From a bacterium (GTDB taxonomy: Bacteria > Vulcanimicrobiota > Vulcanimicrobiia > Vulcanimicrobiales > Vulcanimicrobiaceae), in assembly GCA_021832345.1 (NCBI GenBank), contig JAKBKY010000006.1, forward strand, positions 80,611-144,610: a DNA stretch of 64,000 nt, read 5' to 3'. Below the pieces are notes generated by a model. That model was not told the origin of the DNA. It saw only the letters and a list, made by a program, of their open reading frames with translations, and did no database searches. Positions 34,948 through 44,509 of this stretch are shown one piece after another; positions within the stretch are counted from its first letter, which is position 1; every line of letters begins with the position of its first letter. The translations under genes were made by a program, and so were the position numbers.

Positions 34948-35321
34948 ATGGTGACTCAACGTCCGTTCAACGTCGCCGGAATGGACCTCAGCGGCTACAT
35001 GGTCAAGGATGCGCCTCGGGCGATCGCCTTCTATCGCGACGTGCTGGGACTCGAACCGGTAACCGTGTATCCCGACGACCGCGGGGCGGAGTATGAACTG
35101 CCCGACGGGACGACGTTCGGCCTGTGGGGCGGAGGCGGTCGCGTGATGCCGTTCCAGCCCAGCAACGGCATCCTGTTTGCGATCGACGATCTCGATGCGG
35201 CCGTCGCGGCGGTAAAAGAGCCCCGGTCCTGATGGAAACCGAGACGACGATGTGCCGGATGGCGATGATCAACGATACGGAAGGCAACCTCATAACCTTA
35301 CACAAACGCAAAGCTTCGTGA
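34948..35321 (+). pseudogene. VOC (glyoxalase/bleomycin-resistance) family gene with frameshift
   Basis: The start is well supported (AAGGAG seven bases before the ATG at 34948). The first frame reads a typical vicinal-oxygen-chelate fold: MDLSGYMVKDAPRAIAFYRD, VLGLEPVTVYPDDRGAEYEL, then NGILFAIDDLDAAVAAVKE, and stops at 35232. The neighbouring frame continues at once with PVLMETETTMCRMAMINDTE then GNLITLHKRK to 35321, which is the expected C-terminal strand pair of the family. One domain is therefore split by a frameshift near 35215. It could be a decayed gene or a base-calling error. If intact, it would be about 124 residues. Its substrate is unknown. Confidence 0.8.
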
Positions 35322-35368
35322 CGCGTTTGTGGTAGATTCGTAAACGTGTGTGATTGTCGGAGGGATGC

Positions 35369-35563
35369 ATGACATTGAAGTGTTTGGGCACCCTATCAAC
35401 AATCCTAGCGGTTATGTTTACAGCGGCTGGCTGTGCTTCTCGCTCCTCTAGCGGCACGCACGCATCTGCATCTGCAAGGAGCCATGGCGACTCAACGAAC
35501 AACTATTCTCTCGCTAGTAATAGGAGGGAACTTAATCTACGACTTTACGTGCGGGATCATTAA
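35369..35563 (+). CDS. Small putative lipoprotein
   Basis: A 64-residue product with a lipoprotein signal: TLKCLGTLSTILAVMFTAAGC, where AAGC matches a lipobox and Cys would be lipidated. The ATG at 35369 has GGAGGGATGC directly upstream. The mature part is short, Ser-rich, then basic. The 3' end overlaps the HTH gene on the other strand by 32 bases, so the C-terminus may be altered by the island junction. I recognise no family. Confidence 0.55.
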   Translation: MTLKCLGTLSTILAVMFTAAGCASRSSSGTHASASARSHGDSTNNYSLASNRRELNLRLYVRDH

Positions 35564-35750
35564 AGAGCGCCTCAATACGCCGCTTCTGATCTGGCTTGGG
35601 TTCTTGGCCGATGGAAAGGTTATAGAAAACGTTCCGCGTTATCCCTGCGCGCGTTCGGAACTCTTCCTGCGTTAGGCCAGTTGCCCTAAAGCGCGCCTTA
35701 AACTCCTCGGCCCGCTTTCTTTTCGCAAGTGTCTTGGGATCGTCGGCCAT
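35532..35750 (-). CDS. Small helix-turn-helix protein of the R-M system
   Basis: A 72-residue basic protein. Residues about 25-45 form an XRE-like HTH (GLTQEEFRTRAGITRNVFYNL). The ATG overlaps the stop of the restriction gene by one base (TAATG), so it is translated with it. Controller proteins of R-M systems have this size and fold, but they normally precede the restriction gene, and the order here is methylase, endonuclease, HTH. It may repress or delay endonuclease expression, which is inference. Confidence 0.75.
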   Translation of the reverse strand: MADDPKTLAKRKRAEEFKARFRATGLTQEEFRTRAGITRNVFYNLSIGQEPKPDQKRRIEALFNDPARKVVD

Positions 35751-36481
35751 TATTTCACCTTCTGAGTCGCGAGGAATGTCCTAATGTGCCCCTCCAGTTG
35801 AGTTGCGAACTTGACGAAAGTCATATCCTCGGCCTGGTGCGTCAAGACAGTTGGCTTGGCGTTGGTCGCTAGCGTAAGGCATACCGCCTGGTACTTACGC
35901 TCCAGCATAAGTCGACGCAAAAGCCATTCATAACGTTGAGCGTAAGATGCGCGTTTGAATACGGAGTCAACTTGGAAATGAGGCTCCGCGTTCTTCAGAG
36001 GCTTGTGGACCGCAGCGCAATCCTCCAAGATGAAAGCGTAACCAATCAAGGGGGCGATGACGCTCTTACCAAGCCTTCCCTCGCGATACGCCGTCCACAA
36101 ATCCTCCGCTACGCCGACAGCTTCTTCAGCCCTGTTGTTCGCGTTGTTCCCGAACGACGGGCCAACCTGTGCCTTGAACTCGATAGCTGCCACGAGGTGG
36201 GAATCTACCAGAACGAGTAGATCCCATTTTTTCTCAGGTCGATAGTAGCCGGGCAGTTCCAATGTGGCGCGGATGTGAATATGTCCGTCCAGGCACCCGG
36301 CGTCTCGAACGATGTCCTTAGCCAACGCGATAATCTCATTCATGTGGAGGCCGCCGGTGACCTGAGAACGCGCCCCAGCGTCGCTGCGTCCGGCAGCAGC
36401 CTGGCGTGCTGCTTGGTCCGACCGCTGATCCCAAAAATGCTGCACGGCGGCCTGGTACCGTGCGAGTATATCAGCCAACAC
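35750..36481 (-). CDS. PaeR7I-family type II restriction endonuclease
   Basis: A 243-residue endonuclease. The N-terminus (LADILARYQAAVQHFWDQR), AGARSQVTGGLHMNEI, GYYRPEKKWDLLVLVDSHL, AAIEFKAQVGPSFGNNANNR and AEDLWTAYREG match the PaeR7I/XhoI family closely. The PD-(D/E)xK site is Asp87 with Glu101-x-Lys103. Family members cut CTCGAG; sites such as 34684-34689 occur in this window, so the host must be protected by methylation if the enzyme is active. It follows the methylase by six bases. Base composition is noticeably less GC-rich than the neighbouring core genes, suggesting horizontal transfer. Confidence 0.9.
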   Translation of the reverse strand: MLADILARYQAAVQHFWDQRSDQAARQAAAGRSDAGARSQVTGGLHMNEIIALAKDIVRDAGCLDGHIHIRATLELPGYYRPEKKWDLLVLVDSHLVAAIEFKAQVGPSFGNNANNRAEEAVGVAEDLWTAYREGRLGKSVIAPLIGYAFILEDCAAVHKPLKNAEPHFQVDSVFKRASYAQRYEWLLRRLMLERKYQAVCLTLATNAKPTVLTHQAEDMTFVKFATQLEGHIRTFLATQKVK

Positions 36482-36487
36482 GACGCT

Positions 36488-37447
36488 TTATTCTTTTCGA
36501 AGAACTTCGAGGGTCGGCCCTTTGCCGAACAATGATTCCTGCGCGACCTCGTCTCTTATACGATCGAGCGCAAGTCTGAAGTATTTCGGGTCGAGTTCGC
36601 TCCCAATGCTGTTGCGACCAGCGCGCATCGCGGCCAACGTTGTTGTTCCAGTTCCTAGGAATGGATCAAGAACCGTATCTTCGGTAAACGAGAACATACG
36701 GACTAGCCGATAGGCAAGTTCAATCGGAAAAGGCGCGGGATGCTCCTTGGTGGATGCGCCCGTGACGCCCATCCACGCCGATTTGAACCAGTCCTTATAT
36801 TCCTCCTTAGTCATCTTCGAGCGCTTGCGCTGTTCATCGGTCGGCTTACGATAGCCCCCGGGTTTGCGGAGCATGAGGATATACTCGGTATCGTTCTTCA
36901 GTATTGCGTTCGGTTCAAACGGTTTCCCAAGGAAGGAGGAACCATTTTCTACTTCATAGCTTGCGTTTGTAATCTTGTGCCAATAGATCGGCGTGAGATA
37001 ATCAAAGCCAATTCGACGAGCGCGTACAGAGATGTCAGCATGAAGTGGAACGACCTGATGGCGACCCTTGTTGCGCCGCCGCGACAGACAGACGTCTCCG
37101 ACAACACAAACCAAACGCCCGCCGGGCACCAGCGCACGATAACAATGGCGCCAGACTTGGTCGAGTTCGTCGTGAAAGCGCTCGTAGTCAACAACGTCCC
37201 CAAGTTGACCCGGATAGTCATTGTATTTTTTTAGGGTCCAGTATGGCGGCGACGTGACAACGAGGTGCACGGACTCGCCTCCGATCCAATCCAAGTGCCG
37301 AGCATCGCCTTGCCGAAGAATATGCCTAGTTGCAGTCAAAGATTTTGTATCGACGCGCGAGTTAGCGCACCGCGGTTTCCTGGGCGTCTCGGACGCGAGC
37401 TCCCCAAGCGTTTCTAACATTGATATCGTATTTCGACGAATCCGCAA
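36488..37447 (-). CDS. Site-specific DNA methyltransferase (beta-type motif order)
   Basis: Up to 319 residues. The catalytic motif IV TSPPYW is at residues 65-70, and the SAM-binding motif DPFLGTGTTTLAA at about residue 260. This order (IV before I) defines beta-class amino methyltransferases, which modify N4 of cytosine or N6 of adenine. In the middle, a target-recognition part contains RKPGGYRKPTDEQRKRSKMT. It should protect the host from the adjacent PaeR7I-like nuclease. The start could be the TTG at 37447 or the ATG at 37420. Characterised PaeR7I methylases are gamma-class with NPPY, so the pairing here is unusual. Composition is low in GC, like the nuclease gene. Confidence 0.9.
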   Translation of the reverse strand: MRIRRNTISMLETLGELASETPRKPRCANSRVDTKSLTATRHILRQGDARHLDWIGGESVHLVVTSPPYWTLKKYNDYPGQLGDVVDYERFHDELDQVWRHCYRALVPGGRLVCVVGDVCLSRRRNKGRHQVVPLHADISVRARRIGFDYLTPIYWHKITNASYEVENGSSFLGKPFEPNAILKNDTEYILMLRKPGGYRKPTDEQRKRSKMTKEEYKDWFKSAWMGVTGASTKEHPAPFPIELAYRLVRMFSFTEDTVLDPFLGTGTTTLAAMRAGRNSIGSELDPKYFRLALDRIRDEVAQESLFGKGPTLEVLRKE

Positions 37448-37740
37448 TTTTCGCCTTGCACTTAAACGCTCACACCGCTAATGAACGACGATGATCGTCG
37501 AGCGACTTTGAGCGCTGGCCGTGATCGCTCGCACGACGGGCCTATCGCTCGCGGCCTGCTCGCGCTTCCGCGCTGGAATCCGTGTGCCGCACCCGCGCCA
37601 TTGGCCGGCCTCGAGGCGCTCGTCGGGTGAGAGCCGGAGTGAGGACTCAGCGTCGAAGTCTAGGCCCAGCGCGCAGGCGGCGCCGATCGCAGGCGCCGCA
37701 CCTGCGGGCACCCCCCGCCTAGCGGCCCGCGCCGAGCCCG
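37448..37740. other. Intergenic junction between R-M island and secA
   Basis: No gene is supported here. The base composition changes from moderate near 37450-37500 to very GC-rich towards 37740. The stretch must hold the promoter for the methylase operon on the minus strand and probably marks the boundary of imported DNA. I see no clear direct repeats or integrase target. Confidence 0.4.
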
Positions 37741-40383
37741 CTAGGGAGCGGCTCCGTGGCACTTCTTGAATTTTTTGCCGCTTCCGCAGGGGCAGAGGTC
37801 GTTGCGCCCGACCTTCGGTTGATCGCGATGCACCGGTTTCTGTGGTTCTCCGTCACCCAAATTGGTGTGCAACGCTGCGGGCCGGCGGCCGGAACCCGGC
37901 ATCGGCCCAAGCAAGGCCTCCGCTTCGCTCCCCGAGAGGTATCCAGCCGGCACAGCAGGCTGCGCAAACATCGCGCCGCTGGGAATCTCTTCGTAGCCGG
38001 GCATGTTCGCCGTAAACTCTTCCGGCGACTGTGATTGCTCGATCACGACGTGGAAGACGCCCTTGATCGCTTCATCCGCAATGTTATTCTTGAGGTCTTC
38101 AAAGATCTCGTATGCCTCTTTTTCGTATTCGACACGCGGATCTTTTTGACCGTACCCTCGTAGGCCGATCCCATTCTTGAGATGGTCCATCACGTAGAGA
38201 TGATCCACCCACTGCCGATCGATGATCGGCAGGAGCAGATAGCGTTGCTCCACGATGCGCATGATCTCGGGCCCCACTTCCCGCTCTTTTGCCTCGTAGA
38301 GATCGAGAGCCACGGTGTTGAGGGCGCGGCGAATCTCCTCGCGATCTTTTCCGTCAAGGTCCGCAACGCTGATGCGTTCCTTGATGGGGAAGATCACTTC
38401 GAGTTCGTTGAGCATCTCGGCGAGATCCCACTCACTCGGGTGCGCATTCTCCGGCGCGTTCTGGGAGAGAGTTTCGTCAATCTTGGCTTCAAGTGTTTGC
38501 AGCATGAACGCACGGGAATCAAACGTCCCTTCCAGAATCGCTCGACGATCGGCGTAGATGATCTCACGCTGCTTATTCATCACGTCGTCATACTCAAGGA
38601 CATGCTTACGCGCTTCGTAGTTATGATTCTCAACTTTCCCCTGTGCGCGTTCGATCGATTTCGTCACCAGCCCGGATTCGATCGGCATCTCGTCCGTAAA
38701 GCCCACCCGCTCCATGATCGAATTCATGCGCTCGCCTCCGAAGAGACGCATGACTTCATCTTCTAAGGATGCGTAGTAGCGCGTGGAACCGGGGTCGCCC
38801 TGGCGGCCGGCGCGGCCGCGCAATTGATTGTCGATGCGCCGCGCTTCATGGCGCTCCGTCCCGATGATGTGCAGACCACCCTTCTGCGCGACGCCCTCGC
38901 CCAGTTTGATATCGGTTCCTCGGCCTGCCATATTCGTCGCGATGGTAACCTGGTGCTCTTGCCCGGCATCTTTAATGATTTCGGCCTCTTGCTCGTGATA
39001 CTTTGCGTTGAGGACCTTACATTCGACGCCCTTGCGACGCAACATCGATGCCAGCAGTTCGCTCTTCTCGATCGAACGCGTGCCGACGAGTACCGGGCGA
39101 CCCTTCTGATGCTCCTGGATAATCTCACCGACGACGGCGTTGAACTTCGCCTTCTCCGTCTTATAAACGATATCCGAGAAGTCTTTGCGAACCATCGGCA
39201 TATTCGTCGGGATGACCACGACATCCAAGCCGTAGATGTCGCGAAACTCGCGTTCTTCGGTCTTCGCGGTACCCGTCATGCCGGCCAGGTGCTTGTACAG
39301 GCGAAAGAGATTCTGAAAGGTAATCGTGGCCAAGGTCTGATCCTCGCCTCGAACTTTGATGCCTTCCTTGGCCTCAATGGCTTGGTGGATTCCATCCGAA
39401 TAACGCCGCCCGTACATCAATCGGCCGGTAAACTCGTCAACGATGACCACCTCGCCATCCTTGATGATGTACTGCTGGTCGAGATGGAAGAGATGCCACG
39501 CCTTCAGTGCGGCGGTGAGTTGGTGGGTGAGTTCAATGTTGCGCTGATCGTAGAGATTGCCGACGCTCAGCATCTTCTCAACCTTGGCCACACCGGCCTC
39601 GGTAATGGGAACGGCGTGAGCTTTCTCGTCGACGGTGAAATCTTCGCCCTTCTTCAGCCGTGGGATGATCTGCGCGAACTTGGCATACAGTTCGGTTGAC
39701 TCTTGGGCGGGCCCACTGATGATGAGCGGAGTACGAGCCTCGTCGATAAGGATCGAGTCGACTTCATCGACTAAGGCAAAGTAGAGTTCGCGCTGCACGA
39801 GATCTTCGAGCTGCCAGGCCATATTATCGCGCAGATAATCGAAACCAACTTCGTTGTTGGTCACATAGGTCACGTCGGAGTGGTAGACCGCACGACGCTC
39901 CGCCGGATCGAGATCGTGCTGGATAATCCCAACCGACAGCCCGAGAAATTGGTAGAGCGGTCCCATCCAGTCGGCATCACGCCGGGCCAGATAATCGTTG
40001 ACGGTCACCACGTGCACGCCGCGTCCCTCAAGCGCTCTGGCATAGACGGGCAGCGTCGCGCCGAGCGTCTTGCCTTCGCCGGTCCGCATCTCGGCGATGC
40101 GCCCTTCGTAGAGAACCTGACCGCCCATGATCTGGACATCGAAGTGGCGCATGGAGAGAACGCGCCGGCCGGCCTCGCGCACGACCGCAAAGACCTCCGC
40201 AAGCATCGAGTCGAGCGTCTCGCCCCGCTCCAGACGCCCGCGAAACTCCGCCGTCTTGCCTTGCAAGGCCTCATCGGAGAGCGCCTGGATATCCGGCTCC
40301 AGTGCGTTGACGCGTTGCGCCGTTCGGCGCAGACGAGCGACCTCGCGCTCGTTGCCGTCGAATATTGCCTTGAGAAATGCCAT
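37741..40383 (-). CDS. secA: Preprotein translocase ATPase SecA
   Basis: An 880-residue motor protein that drives secreted proteins through SecYEG. Walker [12 protein letters not shown] lies near residue 102. The [20 protein letters not shown] stretch, the preprotein cross-linking region, and the helicase II motifs ([35 protein letters not shown]) are intact. The C-terminal linker ends in a zinc-binding SEC-C motif, [14 protein letters not shown]. The ATG at 40383 gives the standard N-terminus. In many bacteria secA is followed by prfB; here prfB lies about 5 kb downstream beyond an accessory block. Confidence 0.98.
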   Translation of the reverse strand: MAFLKAIFDGNEREVARLRRTAQRVNALEPDIQALSDEALQGKTAEFRGRLERGETLDSMLAEVFAVVREAGRRVLSMRHFDVQIMGGQVLYEGRIAEMRTGEGKTLGATLPVYARALEGRGVHVVTVNDYLARRDADWMGPLYQFLGLSVGIIQHDLDPAERRAVYHSDVTYVTNNEVGFDYLRDNMAWQLEDLVQRELYFALVDEVDSILIDEARTPLIISGPAQESTELYAKFAQIIPRLKKGEDFTVDEKAHAVPITEAGVAKVEKMLSVGNLYDQRNIELTHQLTAALKAWHLFHLDQQYIIKDGEVVIVDEFTGRLMYGRRYSDGIHQAIEAKEGIKVRGEDQTLATITFQNLFRLYKHLAGMTGTAKTEEREFRDIYGLDVVVIPTNMPMVRKDFSDIVYKTEKAKFNAVVGEIIQEHQKGRPVLVGTRSIEKSELLASMLRRKGVECKVLNAKYHEQEAEIIKDAGQEHQVTIATNMAGRGTDIKLGEGVAQKGGLHIIGTERHEARRIDNQLRGRAGRQGDPGSTRYYASLEDEVMRLFGGERMNSIMERVGFTDEMPIESGLVTKSIERAQGKVENHNYEARKHVLEYDDVMNKQREIIYADRRAILEGTFDSRAFMLQTLEAKIDETLSQNAPENAHPSEWDLAEMLNELEVIFPIKERISVADLDGKDREEIRRALNTVALDLYEAKEREVGPEIMRIVEQRYLLLPIIDRQWVDHLYVMDHLKNGIGLRGYGQKDPRVEYEKEAYEIFEDLKNNIADEAIKGVFHVVIEQSQSPEEFTANMPGYEEIPSGAMFAQPAVPAGYLSGSEAEALLGPMPGSGRRPAALHTNLGDGEPQKPVHRDQPKVGRNDLCPCGSGKKFKKCHGAAP

Positions 40384-40430
40384 ACTGATCTGTCTGTTCT
40401 CCGGAATGAGTGGTTCTGCCCGCGCGCCGG

Positions 40431-43079
40431 CTATGCTGGGCGTGGCAGAGACGGAAGCAACTCGCTTGCGCAGAGGGGCAAGGAGACAGTAAAGGTACTG
40501 CCTTCCTGCTCCTTGGAGGTAACGGTGATCGTGCCGCCGTGAACGTCCACGACCTTACGGGCGGTATAGAGGCCGATCCCGGTACCGGCGATGCCGAGCC
40601 GTTTGGCGTTGCTAGCGCGACCGAAGCGTGTAAAGAGTCCCTCCATCTCGCCGACTGGAATACCGATCCCATGATCGGTCACGCGCAAGAGTACCCGGTC
40701 GGCTTCGCGCAGGAGCGAGACGTTCACGCCGTCGGTAGAGTACTTTAGTGCATTGGAGAACAGGTTATCGAGCACATGGCGGAAGCGTGACGGGTCGATC
40801 GAAACGGGAAGCCTTTCGCACGGCAACTCGAACTCGATCCGCTCGGCCTCTCGCCCGAACGACTCAACGGCCAGTGCAACAAAATCCCCCAGATCGACAA
40901 CGGAACGGTCCAGCGAGAAGCCTTCGGCCTGCGTACGAGCCAGAATCAGCGCATCGTCCGAGAGACGCACCAGGCGCTGCGTCTGCATGGCGATGGTTTC
41001 GATCTCCTCCCGGCGATCGGTATCTTCTTCAAGCAACAGTTCGCAGTAGCCGAGAATGACGGTGAGCGGCCCCCGAAAGTCGTGGGCCAGCATGGCGATG
41101 AGGTCGTCCTTGAACTGACTGGACTCACGTAGCGCGGCGTTGGCATGGGAGGTGGCCTCAAAGAGATCGAGGTTGCGGACCGCTAGCGCAAAGAGTATCC
41201 CTAGTTCCTGCAACAGCCGAAGCTCATCGCGTGAGAAGCGGCGCTCGCCGTCTTTGCCGACAATGAGGTAAGCCCCGGCAAACTCTCGCCCGCCCTCAGC
41301 CGGCGAGCGCACCAGGGGAATGACGGCAAACCCATCGCCTTCGATCAAGCGTTGCACGCGCCGTTCGACCGACGTGACGTTCGCGGCTGCGACCGATGGC
41401 TCGCGCAGCTCCGGCGGCAAGGTCTCAGCCAAGCGATCGAGATCGTCCCCGAACGAACCGATGCGTTCGATCAACCCATCGGTCACCGTCAGCGCCACGG
41501 CGCGATGGGCGTCCACCAGCGTGGCTGCCAACCGGCACATCGCATCGGCAAGCGGCGTCCGTTGCGTATGACTAAGAATGGTTCGCGCCGCTTCGGCCAA
41601 CGTCGCACGCTCTTGCCCTCGACGCAGTTCGCGTTCGAATGCACGGGCATTGGCCAGCGCTAGTTCAAGATGCGAGCCGAGCGTTCGAAAGAACGTCCCC
41701 CGCTCCGCCGCGCTCACATCGAAGGCCTCTTGATCGTAGGTGAGCGCCAACATCCCCCAGAGCGACCCTTCGACGCGCAGCGGTACAACGACGCCGGTCC
41801 GATCCGCGAACACGGCGACGCGGTCTTCACGGGGAAGCAGCCTCGCCTCGGATGGCTCCTCGACGCTGAGAAACGGCATCAATCCGTCGAGACGGATGCG
41901 CTCGACAGGCGAGAAGCCGCCGATGTTGCGCATCCGAACGGCCCGGCGAACCAGGCGATCGCCTTCGATTGCATAGGCTGCGCCGTCCACAGGGAGTTCG
42001 TGTGACACGGTGACGACGAAGACCAGCAAGACTTCGTCCACATACTGCGTGTCGCGCAATATCCGCACGACTCGCTCAAGCGCTTCTGCACGCCCGCGGC
42101 CGGAACGCTCGCGTTCATAGAGGCGTGCATTGGTCAGCGCGAGACCCGCATGCACCGCAGCCGAGCGCAGCGCGGCGACATCGGTATCGGCCATGCCGCG
42201 CTCGCGCACAAACTGCAGGTCTAAAACGTGCTCGATGTGCCCCTCGGTGACGAGCGGAACCATGACCGCACTTGCGATCCCTTGCGTGCTCAGCAACGCA
42301 TCCAGACCGGCCGGCTCAAGTTGGTCTCGTCGCACCGTCGCTCCACCAAGGACACGGCGCAAGAGCGAGTCCATCGGCACGTGACTCGGCCAGGGCGAGA
42401 GGCCCTCGTCCTGACTCACCGTAACGCAGCTTACAAAGGCATGATCGTCATCCGGGCGCCTGAGGATCACACACCGCGCGGCCGCAAACGACTCGCGCAT
42501 CGCCGAGGCCACCGCTTCGAGCAGGCGGGCGGGCTCGAGAGAACTCTGCATCCGTTCGTCGATGAGGGCCAGCACGTGCCCTTCGCGCGACCGGCGGGTC
42601 GCAGCAACGACGCGGCGCGCAGCGCCGATCAACCGCGTCGCCACGTCGAGGTAACCGCGCAGCGTGGTACGCATCGCCTCATCAGTCAGCGCCTCGCCTT
42701 CGATGACCGCATAGCCCAAGAGATCGTCGTCCCAACGCATCTCAAGAAAGAGCAGATCGCCGATCGCGGGTGCCCCTGCGATGACGCCCGCCAAGGCGCG
42801 GCGCTGGGCGCGCGGCACAAACGCGCCGCCGGGTACGGCAAACTTGCCGAGGGCGTGAACGAACAACTTGCGCAGTTTTGCCGAACCGTCACGCAGCGCA
42901 AACCCTCCACCCGGGGGATCGCTTTCGGTGAGCAGGCCGTCGTCTTCGAACAGCAGCACCGTCGCGCAGGCACAGGCCACGATGTCGCGCAGCCCGGCAG
43001 CGATCGAGGCCGCTCTCTGCGTCGGCGACTCGGCGTCGGCGCACGCTGAGAGCGAAGAGAGCCAGGCGGCGCTCGGCAT
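40431..43079 (-). CDS. GAF-domain sensor histidine kinase
   Basis: An 882-residue soluble kinase without obvious membrane helices. About 650 N-terminal residues hold several GAF-like sensor domains; recurring stretches include [40 protein letters not shown] and [20 protein letters not shown]. The HisKA box [16 protein letters not shown] places the phospho-His near residue 663. The HATPase domain shows [10 protein letters not shown] near residue 770, DHGIGIP and [11 protein letters not shown]. The signal is not known. GAF domains bind cyclic nucleotides, bilins or other small ligands. No response regulator gene adjoins it; it may partner with the orphan receiver at 11310 or another elsewhere. 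It is followed by secA after 47 bases. Confidence 0.92.
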   Translation of the reverse strand: MPSAAWLSSLSACADAESPTQRAASIAAGLRDIVACACATVLLFEDDGLLTESDPPGGGFALRDGSAKLRKLFVHALGKFAVPGGAFVPRAQRRALAGVIAGAPAIGDLLFLEMRWDDDLLGYAVIEGEALTDEAMRTTLRGYLDVATRLIGAARRVVAATRRSREGHVLALIDERMQSSLEPARLLEAVASAMRESFAAARCVILRRPDDDHAFVSCVTVSQDEGLSPWPSHVPMDSLLRRVLGGATVRRDQLEPAGLDALLSTQGIASAVMVPLVTEGHIEHVLDLQFVRERGMADTDVAALRSAAVHAGLALTNARLYERERSGRGRAEALERVVRILRDTQYVDEVLLVFVVTVSHELPVDGAAYAIEGDRLVRRAVRMRNIGGFSPVERIRLDGLMPFLSVEEPSEARLLPREDRVAVFADRTGVVVPLRVEGSLWGMLALTYDQEAFDVSAAERGTFFRTLGSHLELALANARAFERELRRGQERATLAEAARTILSHTQRTPLADAMCRLAATLVDAHRAVALTVTDGLIERIGSFGDDLDRLAETLPPELREPSVAAANVTSVERRVQRLIEGDGFAVIPLVRSPAEGGREFAGAYLIVGKDGERRFSRDELRLLQELGILFALAVRNLDLFEATSHANAALRESSQFKDDLIAMLAHDFRGPLTVILGYCELLLEEDTDRREEIETIAMQTQRLVRLSDDALILARTQAEGFSLDRSVVDLGDFVALAVESFGREAERIEFELPCERLPVSIDPSRFRHVLDNLFSNALKYSTDGVNVSLLREADRVLLRVTDHGIGIPVGEMEGLFTRFGRASNAKRLGIAGTGIGLYTARKVVDVHGGTITVTSKEQEGSTFTVSLPLCASELLPSLPRPA

Positions 43080-43087
43080 GGGATCGC

Positions 43088-44239
43088 CTACGGGGAGAGG
43101 CCGATCCCGACGATGTTCCCGCTAATGGCGATCTTCACGATCGGCGCAACGTTCCCGTTCGCCCCAGCCGTAAACTCGAAGATGGCGTCTGCCCCGGAAT
43201 CGGCGACATACATATTCATCTTCCCATCGAGTTTGATATCCGTCGGCAACTCCAGACCGGTATTGCTGCCTGCAATGACCCGCATCGGCACGACGTTTCC
43301 GTTTGCGCCTGCAGCGAAGACGCGGATGCTCGGAGCGATGCCCATCGCTTGGTTCCCGGCATCGGCGACGTAGATGTTCCCGGTCGCATCCAAGGCAATG
43401 CCCGTCGGGTCGACCAAGCCGGTCTGCGATCCTGCGATAACCGTCGCGGGCGACAGGTTCAGCGCCGGAGACGGGGTTGGAGAGGGGGAGGGGGTCGCAG
43501 TGGGGCTGCCTGACGGCACCGCCGTCGGGGTTGGGGTGGGCGCCGGCGAAGGCGTGCTCGACGGCACGGGCGACGGGGAGGGGGTCACGAAGGACTCAAC
43601 CGAGGCGCCGCCGCTGTTGGCCACGTAAATCTGCCCCGTCGGAGCATAGGCCACGCCGGTCGGCGTATTGATGCCCGTACTCGGGCCACCGATGGCCATG
43701 ACCAGGCCCGGGGGGCCACCCGGGGCGGTGGAGTAGAGCTGTACCTGGTACGCGGCGGCGCTGGAGGGGACGAATGCCGCAACCGCCATGTTTTGGACAT
43801 TCTGCACGGTTCCAGGGCTAGCAGTCGGGCTCGGCGACGAGAAGGCGATGCCGCGCGGCTGCCCGTTAAACGAAAGGGTATTCAGCGGGTAGACGCTGCC
43901 CGTCGCCAGGGCTTGGAAGATCAACAGCCCCGTTTGACCGGTTGCCGAGTTGTCGTCGGTCACCCAGAGATTGCCGGCCGAATCGAAGGCGAGGTACTGC
44001 GGCCCGTTGAGCTGCGTGGTGCCTCCGCCAATCTGGTAGCTAGCCGGCATGCCGCTCTTGAAGGGTGCCGAGTAGATCTGTACGGCGTTCTGCGTAGAGT
44101 TCGCCGCATAGAGCGTCCCGGTCGGGAAGTTGGGCCCGATGCCGAGCCCGCCGTTGAGCGAGGTAGTGCTCGAGCTGCATGCGGCAGCGGCCGCAACGAA
44201 ACTCAAGGCTATCAGGGCGAGGGTAAGCCTACGCAGCAT
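43088..44239 (-). CDS. NHL-repeat lipoprotein with Pro/Thr/Ser linker
   Basis: A 383-residue secreted lipoprotein. The signal peptide (RRLTLALIALSFVAAAAAC) ends in a lipobox Cys. Two groups of NHL-type beta-propeller repeats (LAFDSAGNLWVTDD, GVAYAPTGQIYVANSGG, IALDATGNIYVADAGNQ, IKLDGKMNMYVADSGAD) are separated at residues about 225-265 by a PSP/PTP linker. The repeats usually form a propeller that binds proteins or sugars at the cell surface. The linker is encoded by a low-complexity GC tract at 43480-43590. It begins 40 bases after the small membrane protein gene. Confidence 0.88.
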   Translation of the reverse strand: MLRRLTLALIALSFVAAAAACSSSTTSLNGGLGIGPNFPTGTLYAANSTQNAVQIYSAPFKSGMPASYQIGGGTTQLNGPQYLAFDSAGNLWVTDDNSATGQTGLLIFQALATGSVYPLNTLSFNGQPRGIAFSSPSPTASPGTVQNVQNMAVAAFVPSSAAAYQVQLYSTAPGGPPGLVMAIGGPSTGINTPTGVAYAPTGQIYVANSGGASVESFVTPSPSPVPSSTPSPAPTPTPTAVPSGSPTATPSPSPTPSPALNLSPATVIAGSQTGLVDPTGIALDATGNIYVADAGNQAMGIAPSIRVFAAGANGNVVPMRVIAGSNTGLELPTDIKLDGKMNMYVADSGADAIFEFTAGANGNVAPIVKIAISGNIVGIGLSP

Positions 44240-44279
44240 CGACTCTCCTAGTGGACATGGGAAGCTCCTTCAATGCGAC

Positions 44280-44495
44280 TCACGGGACCGAAGTTCCTGG
44301 ATGGAGGGGCGCCTGGCTGGCCGTCCCGGCCGGAGCCGAGCCCGAGCTAGGCTTGGTCGGCGTGCGCGAGGCGACGATCATCACCCCTAGCGCCAGCAAC
44401 ACCGCGAGCACGGCGGCCACCAGCGCGACGGAGCGAACCCGGCGACGCACGTAGGCAGGGCGACTGGATTCAACGTCGATGATCGGACGAGGCAT
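44280..44495 (-). CDS. Small single-pass membrane protein
   Basis: A 71-residue protein with a strong start (GGAAGGAG four bases before the ATG at 44495). A basic N-terminus (RRRVRSV) precedes one hydrophobic helix (ALVAAVLAVLLALGVMIVA) and a Pro/Ser/Gly-rich tail, so the tail is probably outside. No family is recognised. It sits between the polysaccharide deacetylase and the NHL lipoprotein, so an envelope role is plausible. Confidence 0.7.
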   Translation of the reverse strand: MPRPIIDVESSRPAYVRRRVRSVALVAAVLAVLLALGVMIVASRTPTKPSSGSAPAGTASQAPLHPGTSVP

Positions 44496-44509
44496 CGGTC
44501 TCCTTCCGG

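Noticed and set aside
34414..34959. 181-codon minus-strand frame over the Met-rich gene
   Set aside because: It is the shadow of the exported protein's repetitive codons and has no start signal or motif.
35433..35675. 80-codon plus-strand frame with a hydrophobic stretch
   Set aside because: It overlaps both the lipoprotein and the HTH gene, with no ribosome site near its start and no family match.
37478..37769. Arg/Ala-rich frames on both strands before secA
   Set aside because: They result from GC-rich composition, with no start signals or motifs.
43480..43600. Possible CRISPR or satellite in a G-rich tract
   Set aside because: It is the Pro/Thr/Ser linker of the NHL lipoprotein gene; there is no repeat-spacer pattern.
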